Assembly (NCBI GenBank): GCA_018400515.1
Contig: JAGYMR010000205.1
Coordinates: 1-5,205, forward strand
DNA from: Tangfeifania sp.
GTDB taxonomy: Bacteria > Bacteroidota > Bacteroidia > Bacteroidales > Prolixibacteraceae
Length of the DNA stretch: 5,205 bases
Direction of reading: 5' to 3'
Made by a program: the position numbers and the translations under genes. The notes under the pieces are model-generated. The model was not told the origin of the DNA, made no database searches, and worked only from the letters and a program-made list of their open reading frames with translations. Position 1 is the stretch's first letter; each line of letters begins with the position of its first letter. This document shows, in pieces, positions 1 to 5,205 of this stretch.

Positions 1-663
1 AAATAACCGATTAAATTTCTCTTTCAAAATCATTTTCACCTCATCGGTCGGAATTTCTTTTTCCAGCTCCTGCTGAATGGAAGTTACCCCGAACGTCAGT
101 CCGCAGGGATTGATGTAACTGAAATAACGCATGTCGGTATTCACATTGAGGGCAAAACCATGCATCGTGACATAACGGCTCACACGGACGCCAATGGCAC
201 ATATTTTCCGGGCCCGCACCCGGTGTTCCGCATCGAGCCAGACACCGGTAGCCCCTTCTTTGCGGGCACCTGTGAGTCCGTATTCCGCCAGGGTGGCAAT
301 GATGGCATCCTCCATGCGGGAAATGTATTCCCGGACTCCTATTTTAAAATGTTCCAGATCGATAATGGGATAGCCCACAATCTGTCCGGGACCGTGATAG
401 GTAATATCCCCGCCCCGGTTTATTTTGTAGAAGGTAGCGCCGATTTTCTCCAGCAAATCACTGTGCGCCAAAAGATTTTTTTCATCACCGCTTTTCCCGA
501 GGGTGTAAACATGCGGATGCTCCACCAATAAAAAGAAATTTTTGGGAGAAGCCGCATGACGCGACCGCTTTTCAGCCACCACTTCATTGAGCAGACTCTC
601 CTGCAGGTCCCAGCACTCTTTATAATCTTTGACGCCTGTATCGATGTAATTAAATTCTGCCAT
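1..663 (-). CDS. lipB: Lipoyl(octanoyl) transferase LipB, 3' end beyond the window
   Basis: This cytoplasmic enzyme transfers octanoate from octanoyl-ACP to a lysine of apo-lipoyl domains, the first step of de novo protein lipoylation. The frame runs open from an ATG at 663-661 to the window edge (221 codons, no stop), so the C-terminus is missing. Visible family motifs in order are EHPHVYTLGK (residues 48-57), RGGDITYHGPGQ (83-94), the KICAIGVR block with the catalytic lysine K153, MHGFALNV (167-174), and INPCGL with the acyl-carrying cysteine C187. The K-to-C distance of 34 residues equals that of characterised LipB proteins (K135/C169 in E. coli), so the active site looks intact. The start lies 14 bases after the methyltransferase stop, and upstream there is only a weak purine run (AGAAAG). 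It is probably the last or a late gene of the lipA transcript. The identification is secure; only the C-terminus is unseen. Confidence 0.97.
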   Translation of the reverse strand, partial: MAEFNYIDTGVKDYKECWDLQESLLNEVVAEKRSRHAASPKNFFLLVEHPHVYTLGKSGDEKNLLAHSDLLEKIGATFYKINRGGDITYHGPGQIVGYPIIDLEHFKIGVREYISRMEDAIIATLAEYGLTGARKEGATGVWLDAEHRVRARKICAIGVRVSRYVTMHGFALNVNTDMRYFSYINPCGLTFGVTSIQQELEKEIPTDEVKMILKEKFNRLF

Positions 664-677
664 GTCTTTCTATTGTC

Positions 678-1514
678 CTATTTTGTCATTACAAAAATAT
701 CCTGAAAATCGGCCAGTTCCGTTTTGTTCCGGATGTCTTTCCAGTATCCGTTGACCTTTTGGGTAAGGATTAAACCGCTGTTTTCAATGGCCTCGTGAAG
801 GTATTGCTCCCTGAAGGCAACGTTGGCACACTCCACATGCCGGTCCATCAAACGATAGTCGCCCTCCTTGTATGGAAACCGGAAGGAATTCTCATCCGCA
901 ATTTTTTGCTCCTCGCTATCGCTGTATACAAAAAAGGTGGCGAGGCACTTTCCGCCGGGCTTCAACACACGGTGAATCTGAAAAAGGTAGTTCTCCACCT
1001 CTGCCGGTCGCATGTGTGTAAAAACAGAAAACAGGAAAACCACATCAAATTTTTCCGCAGGATAGGGGAATTCAAAATCCTGTGCATTCCCTGTAGCCTG
1101 GTTGTACAAATCGTTGTTGAGCGGGATGTATTGAAAATGAAAGTTCGGAAACTTCCCGGTGATGTTTTCATTACACCATCTCACCCCTTTCTCCACCACA
1201 TCAAACCCTTCGTAAAGTCCACCAGAATCCATATATTCCGTAAGAGCCACAGCAGTGCGGCCAATCCCCGACCCCACATCCAGAACGGCATGCGCGGGCT
1301 TCAGTTGGGTCAATTCCTTCAACAAATGAAAATGATGCCTTCCTTGCGCCAAAAAATCGCCCGACCCAATATAGATGTCGCCTTTGGGAGGTTCCATGGC
1401 CTTCCGGCTTCCAGAGATCCTCGCCCACAAATCAAAAGGGAAATAATACACCTTCCGGGCCATCAGCCGGAGCTCAGGCGGCATTTTGTAATATACGGTT
1501 CGAAGATTGATCAT
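678..1514 (-). CDS. Class I SAM-dependent methyltransferase, substrate unknown
   Basis: This is a soluble protein of 278 residues from the ATG at 1514. Numbered from that ATG, it has the SAM-binding motif I DVGSGIG (79-85) after a hydrophobic strand, an acidic strand-2 end in YEGFDVVE (101-108), the strand-4 block FDVVFLFSVFTHM (156-168) and LKPGG (184-188), in the usual Rossmann-fold order. A ~75-residue N-terminal extension (PPELRLMARKVYYFPFDLW, then GSGDFLAQGRHHF) precedes the fold, and the C-terminus ends in a QDIFVMTK strand. From memory, this overall layout resembles methyltransferases found in bacterial polysaccharide or glycolipid gene sets, but the substrate cannot be read from sequence. 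No transmembrane segment or signal peptide is seen. It lies 15 bases after lipA and 14 bases before lipB, so it is probably co-transcribed with both. A TTG six bases upstream (1520-1518) could add two residues; I chose the ATG because no Shine-Dalgarno sequence favours either. Confidence 0.9.
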   Translation of the reverse strand: MINLRTVYYKMPPELRLMARKVYYFPFDLWARISGSRKAMEPPKGDIYIGSGDFLAQGRHHFHLLKELTQLKPAHAVLDVGSGIGRTAVALTEYMDSGGLYEGFDVVEKGVRWCNENITGKFPNFHFQYIPLNNDLYNQATGNAQDFEFPYPAEKFDVVFLFSVFTHMRPAEVENYLFQIHRVLKPGGKCLATFFVYSDSEEQKIADENSFRFPYKEGDYRLMDRHVECANVAFREQYLHEAIENSGLILTQKVNGYWKDIRNKTELADFQDIFVMTK

Positions 1515-1529
1515 CTGCAAAACAGGATC

Positions 1530-2393
1530 TTAAGCATTTACATGTTGTTCGGCCCGGTAGGAACTCCGCACCAGCGGGGAACTCTCCACAAAAGAAAAGC
1601 CTTTCTCCAGTCCGATGGCACGGTATTCGGCAAATTGTTCAGGTGAAATGTATTCGGTCACCGGCATATGTTTTGGCGTGGGAGCCAGATACTGGCCAAT
1701 GGTCATTACCTTGCATCCTGCCTCACGCAGATCATCCATGGTTTGCAGCACCTCTTCACGGGTTTCTCCCAGCCCGAGCATAATGCCCGATTTGGCCACC
1801 CGGTGATGTTGGGCAATATACCTCACAACATCGAGGCTTCTGCGGTATTTGGAGGCAAACCGGACAAAAGGAGTCAGGCGCTCCACCGTTTCCAGGTTGT
1901 GGGAAACCACATCGGGGCCGGCATCGATCACTTGCTGAATAAGCTCCTCTTTTCCCCTGAAATCGGGAATAAGCACCTCTATTTTGGTTTCAGGATTCAC
2001 GCGCTTGACCTCGGTAATCGTACGGGCCCATATTCCTGCCCCCTGATCATCCATGTCATCGCGGTCAACCGATGTAATTACGCAATGCTTTACCCCCATT
2101 ATCCTGACCGACTCAGCCAGTTTTTCGGGTTCCTTTTCATCGGCCGGAAGAGGTTTTCCGCTCTTCACAGCACAAAATTTACAACGACGGGTACAGATAT
2201 CTCCCAGTATCATAAAGGTGGCGGTTCCACGGTTCCAGCATTCACCAATATTCGGACAGTTTCCACTGGTACAGATGGTGTGCAACCCGTTCTTATCCAC
2301 CAGATTTTTAACCTTCGAGTAGCTTTCGCCCTTTGGCATTTTCATCTTCATCCATCGCGGCAGCCGCTGCCGGTCTTTCAACACATGTGCCAT
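1530..2393 (-). CDS. lipA: Lipoyl synthase LipA (radical SAM)
   Basis: LipA is a cytoplasmic radical-SAM enzyme that inserts sulfur at C6 and C8 of protein-bound octanoyl groups to form lipoate. The 287-residue product carries both iron-sulfur sites. The auxiliary cluster cysteines C41, C46 and C52 sit in CTSGNCPNIGEC, and the radical-SAM CxxxCxxC cysteines C67, C71 and C74 sit in CTRRCKFC. TATFMILGD lies between them. The C-terminal RSSY motif (276-279), whose serine ligates the auxiliary cluster in LipA proteins, is intact. Other family blocks are VITSVDRDDMDDQGA, VVSHNLETVERL, GIMLGLGE and QYLAPTPKHMPV. Length is normal for the family. The ATG at 2393 has no Shine-Dalgarno sequence but lies about 20 bases below a good Bacteroidota -7 element. 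It is the first gene of the probable lipA-methyltransferase-lipB transcript and diverges from the TPR gene. Confidence 0.98.
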   Translation of the reverse strand: MAHVLKDRQRLPRWMKMKMPKGESYSKVKNLVDKNGLHTICTSGNCPNIGECWNRGTATFMILGDICTRRCKFCAVKSGKPLPADEKEPEKLAESVRIMGVKHCVITSVDRDDMDDQGAGIWARTITEVKRVNPETKIEVLIPDFRGKEELIQQVIDAGPDVVSHNLETVERLTPFVRFASKYRRSLDVVRYIAQHHRVAKSGIMLGLGETREEVLQTMDDLREAGCKVMTIGQYLAPTPKHMPVTEYISPEQFAEYRAIGLEKGFSFVESSPLVRSSYRAEQHVNA

Positions 2394-2410
2394 AACTAAA
2401 AAATTTTAAT

Positions 2411-2442
2411 GCAAAAGTAGTCTTTAAATTTAAAGTATAAAA
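2411..2442 (-). promoter_or_regulatory. Candidate Bacteroidota-type promoter of lipA
   Basis: Read on the minus strand, TACTTTTGC at 2419-2411 matches the Bacteroidota -7 consensus TAnnTTTGY exactly. Nineteen bases further upstream, a TTTT at 2442-2439 is a three-of-four match to the -33 TTTG element. Transcription would begin a few bases below 2411, leaving a leader of roughly 10-15 bases before the lipA ATG at 2393. The match is visible in sequence; its use as a promoter is inferred. It would drive lipA and, given the short gaps, the methyltransferase and lipB. Confidence 0.6.
2422..2435. repeat. Perfect 14-base palindrome, possible operator
   Basis: CTTTAAATTTAAAG reads identically on both strands and does not extend further. 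It lies between the -7 and -33 elements of the candidate lipA promoter and upstream of the TPR-gene promoter, a natural place for a repressor dimer to bind. The region is AT-rich, so chance occurrence is plausible, and no regulator gene is present in the window. Confidence 0.35.
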
Positions 2443-2474
2443 GAACCTAAAAACCATTATTCCGTTTTCGGTGT

Positions 2475-2482
2475 TATTTTTG
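2475..2482 (+). promoter_or_regulatory. Candidate -7 promoter element of the TPR gene
   Basis: TATTTTTG matches the Bacteroidota -7 consensus TAnnTTTG. No TTTG-like -33 element is seen about 19-21 bases upstream, so support is weaker than for the lipA promoter. The element ends only 12 bases before the ATG at 2495. If it is used, the mRNA leader would be very short, or the real start is the second ATG at 2501. Confidence 0.45.
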
Positions 2483-2494
2483 TAGTATTGCAAC

Positions 2495-4396
2495 ATGAAT
2501 ATGAAGTACAGCTATATTATCCTTCTTTTTACCCTTATTTTGAATCAGGGATTTGCCCAAAACAGGCAAAAAGAGATACAGACCAATTCGAAGCTGGCGC
2601 TGGCGCATTTCAATGCCAAAGATTATGAGAAAGCGGCTCCGCTGCTGATTAGTGTGTATGAGCTTTCCCGCAACAGCTATTATTTCAGACTGTACATCAC
2701 CTCCCTGATTGAACTCCAGGAATTCGAGGAGGCCAAAGGCCAGATTCAAAAAGAACTCAAAAAGCAAAAACCTCCCAAACCGGAGTTTCTGATTCACCTC
2801 GGTCATGTTTTAAAATCGGAGAAAAAGATTCCCGAAGCCGAAGAGGCCTTCAGCCAGGCGGTTAAAAATATTTCTGCCAACAAAGGAAGTTACCTCATTG
2901 CCGCCAATACCTTCCTGCAATGGAGGGAGTTTGAATGGGCATCCAAAGTCTACCTGAAAGGACGGGAAAACCTCGCCGGTGAACAGTTCAACTATCAACT
3001 GGCCCGCGTCTATCTGTACCTCCGGAACTACGAGAAGATGATGGAAGAGTACCTGAACCTCATCCGGCAAGATGAACAGCAGCTTCAGCGGGTTCAGAGC
3101 AGCCTTTCTTCGGCGATGCGCCTGGATATCGACGACGGGCTCCGGAATAAATTCAGGACCCAGATTCTGAAACGCATCCAGTCGGAGCCGGGTGTTACCG
3201 GATACAACCGGCTGATGATCTGGTTTCTGCTTCAGGAAAAACAATTCCCCGGGGCCCTCAGGCAGTCCATTGCCCTCGACCGGAGAACAGGTGAGGAAAA
3301 CGAACAGATTTACCGCCTGGGCCGGATGGCACTCAACAACAAGGAATATTCCGTTGCCCGAAGGGCGTTTGACTACCTCCTCCAAAAAGGAGAGGAAAGT
3401 CCCTTCTACGTACCGGCCTACGCCCATAATATTCAGGCTTCATACATGGAATTTACCTCGGCTGATCCTCAAAAGAGAGCGGGAGGAGATGAACTGGCCG
3501 TCCGGTTCAGCGAAGGATTGGACCTTTTGGGATATTCCCAGGCCACCCTCAATCTGATCCGGGATTATGCCCATTTACTGGCTTTTTATCTGGACGACAT
3601 TAAAAAGGCCCTGGCTGTATTGGAAAAAGGGCTTGACATTCCCCGCTTAAAACCCCGGGAATCGGGTTCCCTGAAAACCGAAATGGCCGACATCCATGTC
3701 TTTTCCAGTGACCCCTGGGAGGCAACACTCCTCTATTCGCAGGTCATTGATGCCAACAAAGACAACCCTCTGGGCGATGAGGTGAAGCTGAAAAAGGCCA
3801 AACTGGGCTATTATATGGGAAATTTCAGCTGGGCCAAAGCACAACTCGATGTCTTAAAAGCCAGCACTTCCAAACTTACCGCCAATGACGCCATGGATTT
3901 GTCGATGCTCATCGGAAATAACATCAACCTCGATACCACCACGGTGCCCCTGGAAATGTTCGCACGCGCCGACCTGCTCTTCTTCCGCAACCAGGAAGAC
4001 CAGGCCCTGGCAACGCTCGACTCCATAGCCGGCATGTTTCCTTACCACTCTCTTGGTGATGAGGTCCTATTCCGAAAATCAAAAATTGAAATCAGGCGGA
4101 ATAACTTCGAAAAAGCCGCGGAATACCTCGAAAAAATACGCACCGATTTTAGTTATGAACTGCTGGCCGACGACGCCCTTTTCATGCTGGCCGAACTGCT
4201 TAACTACCAGCTTGACCGGAAAGAGGAAGCCAAAGAAATCTACAAGCAGATGCTGACCACTCATCCCGGAAGCGTTTTTACTGAAGAATCGAGGGAGAAG
4301 TATCGTGAACTGCGCAAAGTCTATCCCGATAAAAGGCCGGCTCCCGAAGAAGATTTTTTGATTCAGGAGGAAATTACTCCCGATGAATTCGACTAA
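2495..4396 (+). CDS. Secreted tetratricopeptide-repeat protein, function unknown
   Basis: This 633-residue protein has an N-terminal signal peptide: a basic start (MNMKYSY), a hydrophobic core IILLFTLIL, then NQGFA with probable cleavage after A21. There is no lipobox cysteine, so the product is probably soluble in the periplasm or loosely attached. The rest is a helical repeat solenoid. Recognisable TPR-like units lie near residues 33-62, 96-126, 165-193, 271-298, 355-382, 427-457, 488-515, 521-552 and 558-592. The last part, with repeated (L/A)(G/D)D-start helices, resembles the TPRs of BamD/YbgF-type envelope proteins. The tail (615-633) is acidic and proline-containing. No catalytic motif is seen. 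A scaffold or adaptor role in the envelope is a family-level inference only. The start may instead be the in-frame ATG at 2501 (MKYSYIILLF), which also gives a good signal peptide. The stop overlaps the transporter gene by 14 bases, suggesting one operon. Confidence 0.9.
   Translation: MNMKYSYIILLFTLILNQGFAQNRQKEIQTNSKLALAHFNAKDYEKAAPLLISVYELSRNSYYFRLYITSLIELQEFEEAKGQIQKELKKQKPPKPEFLIHLGHVLKSEKKIPEAEEAFSQAVKNISANKGSYLIAANTFLQWREFEWASKVYLKGRENLAGEQFNYQLARVYLYLRNYEKMMEEYLNLIRQDEQQLQRVQSSLSSAMRLDIDDGLRNKFRTQILKRIQSEPGVTGYNRLMIWFLLQEKQFPGALRQSIALDRRTGEENEQIYRLGRMALNNKEYSVARRAFDYLLQKGEESPFYVPAYAHNIQASYMEFTSADPQKRAGGDELAVRFSEGLDLLGYSQATLNLIRDYAHLLAFYLDDIKKALAVLEKGLDIPRLKPRESGSLKTEMADIHVFSSDPWEATLLYSQVIDANKDNPLGDEVKLKKAKLGYYMGNFSWAKAQLDVLKASTSKLTANDAMDLSMLIGNNINLDTTTVPLEMFARADLLFFRNQEDQALATLDSIAGMFPYHSLGDEVLFRKSKIEIRRNNFEKAAEYLEKIRTDFSYELLADDALFMLAELLNYQLDRKEEAKEIYKQMLTTHPGSVFTEESREKYRELRKVYPDKRPAPEEDFLIQEEITPDEFD
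4365..4370 (+). promoter_or_regulatory. Shine-Dalgarno-like AGGAGG before the transporter gene
   Basis: AGGAGG lies inside the end of the TPR coding region, 12 bases before the ATG at 4383. It is the only strong Shine-Dalgarno match before a start in the window. The spacing is longer than the usual 5-9 bases. It supports the overlapping ATG as the transporter start, but could simply be the codons for Gln-Glu-Glu. Confidence 0.4.
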
Positions 4397-5205
4397 TAAA
4401 GCATACCTTTATGCCGGGTTGGCCGTATTTTTCTGGTCAACGGTGGCCACCGCCTTCAAAATCGCTCTGCGTGCCCTCGACTTTGTACAGCTTATCTTTT
4501 ATGCCTCGGTGGTTACCGTCATTGTGCTGTTCGTTATCCTGGTAGTCCAAAACAAAACCCAACTTGTTTTCCGGCAATCCACAGGTGAGGTCTTTCAATC
4601 CCTTTTCCTGGGGGCTTTCAACCCCCTGTTTTACTACCTGGTGCTTTTTAAGGCCTACTCCCTTTTACCCGCCCAGCTCGCCCAGCCGCTCAACATGGTA
4701 TGGCCGATTGTGCTGGCCCTGCTCTCGGTTCCTTTCCTTGGCCAAAAAATTGGAAAGCGAAGCATCGGGGCCCTTTTTATCAGTTTTACCGGCGTCATTT
4801 TCATCTCCTCGCAGGGAGGCCTTAATGGTTTTGGAAACACCAATTTTTACGGGGTTTTCCTGGCCCTGGGCAGTTCCATTCTCTGGTCGCTCTATTGGAT
4901 TTTCAGCGTTCGCGACAAACGCGATCCCATCGTAAAACTGTTCATGAATTTCCTTGCCGGAGCCATTTTGCTGACAATTGCCGTCATCCTCTTTTCCGAT
5001 TTTCGTGTCGATTGGGGGCCCTCTTTTTATGCCGCAGTTTATGTGGGCATTTTTGAAGTAGGAATCACCTACGTTCTTTGGTTAAAAGCCATGGAATACA
5101 GCACCAACAACGCAAAAATCGGCAACCTGGTCTTTCTTGCCCCCTTCATTTCACTCATTTTTATCCGGTTTATTTTGAAGGAAACCATTTTCATCACTAC
5201 TTTTA
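4383..5205 (+). CDS. DMT superfamily (EamA) transporter, 3' end beyond the window
   Basis: This inner-membrane transporter of the drug/metabolite (EamA) family is open to the right edge (274 complete codons plus one base, no stop). Relatives are about 300 residues, so probably only the last helix is missing. It shows the two-repeat layout. Repeat 1 begins with the helix AYLYAGLAVFFWSTVATAFK (7-26). Helices follow near 34-55, 72-90, 99-117 and 128-143. Repeat 2 begins near 155 (YGVFLALGSSILWSLYWIF), with further helices near 186-204, 214-234 and 247-265, ending in the typical FLAPFISLIF...LKETI block. A membrane-embedded glutamate (E225 in GIFEVGITYVLWLKA) stands out and could take part in transport. 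Substrate specificity cannot be read from sequence in this family. The ATG at 4383 overlaps the TPR stop by 14 bases, and the next in-frame ATG is at residue 105, inside the protein, so this start is well supported. Translational coupling is likely. Confidence 0.94.
   Translation, partial: MNSTNKAYLYAGLAVFFWSTVATAFKIALRALDFVQLIFYASVVTVIVLFVILVVQNKTQLVFRQSTGEVFQSLFLGAFNPLFYYLVLFKAYSLLPAQLAQPLNMVWPIVLALLSVPFLGQKIGKRSIGALFISFTGVIFISSQGGLNGFGNTNFYGVFLALGSSILWSLYWIFSVRDKRDPIVKLFMNFLAGAILLTIAVILFSDFRVDWGPSFYAAVYVGIFEVGITYVLWLKAMEYSTNNAKIGNLVFLAPFISLIFIRFILKETIFITTF

Noticed and set aside
160..531. Plus-strand open frame of 123 codons near the left edge
   Set aside because: It is antisense to lipB, whose active-site K153 and C187 lie on the minus strand.
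664..677. Search for a separate promoter or terminator between the methyltransferase and lipB
   Set aside because: The 14-base gap has no TAnnTTTG element and no inverted repeat.
795..1646. Long plus-strand open frame (283 codons) opposite the methyltransferase and the end of lipA
   Set aside because: It lies antisense to two well-supported genes, spans their junction, and its translation is low-complexity with no recognisable domain.
1668..2399. Plus-strand open frame (243 codons) opposite lipA
   Set aside because: It is a shadow of lipA, whose minus-strand product carries all the family cysteines and motifs. The antisense translation shows nothing recognisable.
2810..3427. Minus-strand open frame of 205 codons inside the TPR gene
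   Set aside because: It is antisense to a continuous signal-peptide-plus-TPR coding frame, and its composition and lack of motifs indicate chance.
4366..4380. Possible small hairpin (GGAG/CTCC) that could hide the Shine-Dalgarno sequence of the transporter gene
   Set aside because: The stem is only four base pairs with a seven-base loop and is too weak to claim as a regulatory structure.
4564..4935. Plus-strand open frame of 123 codons inside the transporter
   Set aside because: It is an out-of-frame shadow. The frame from 4383 gives clear EamA helices through the same bases.
1..5205. Search for a novel multi-gene system, mobile element, CRISPR array or RNA gene
   Set aside because: All five genes belong to known families and fill the window. 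I saw no transposase, direct-repeat array, tRNA-like fold or defence domain.

Overview
The window looks like a chromosomal housekeeping segment from a member of the Bacteroidota. Three things suggest this: good matches to the Bacteroidota -7 promoter element (TAnnTTTG) in the one real intergenic gap, almost no Shine-Dalgarno sequences, and LipB/LipA sequences of the type I associate with this phylum. This assignment is inference from sequence style, and no genus can be named. Coding density is very high. The only sizeable non-coding stretch is the ~100-base divergent gap at 2394-2494, and nearly every base elsewhere lies in a gene.

Left half (minus strand, read right to left): lipA (lipoyl synthase, 1530-2393), then a class I SAM-dependent methyltransferase of unknown substrate (678-1514), then lipB (octanoyltransferase, 663 to the left edge, 3' end cut off). 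The gaps are 14-15 bases with no visible terminator, so these probably form one transcript. LipB moves octanoate from acyl carrier protein onto the lipoyl domains of 2-oxoacid dehydrogenase complexes and the glycine cleavage H protein. LipA then inserts two sulfur atoms to make lipoate. The methyltransferase has no known place in that pathway, and its position between the two lip genes is the oddest point of the window.

Right half (plus strand): a 633-residue secreted or periplasmic tetratricopeptide-repeat protein (2495-4396). It overlaps by 14 bases a DMT/EamA-family multi-pass transporter (4383 to the right edge, 3' end cut off), and these two genes are probably translationally coupled. 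The two halves diverge from 2394-2494, which carries a candidate promoter for each direction and a perfect 14-base AT-rich palindrome.

I see no rRNA, tRNA, mobile element, CRISPR array, phage gene, toxin-antitoxin pair or defence gene, and no convincing evidence of a novel multi-gene system. The points worth following up are modest and are listed as findings.
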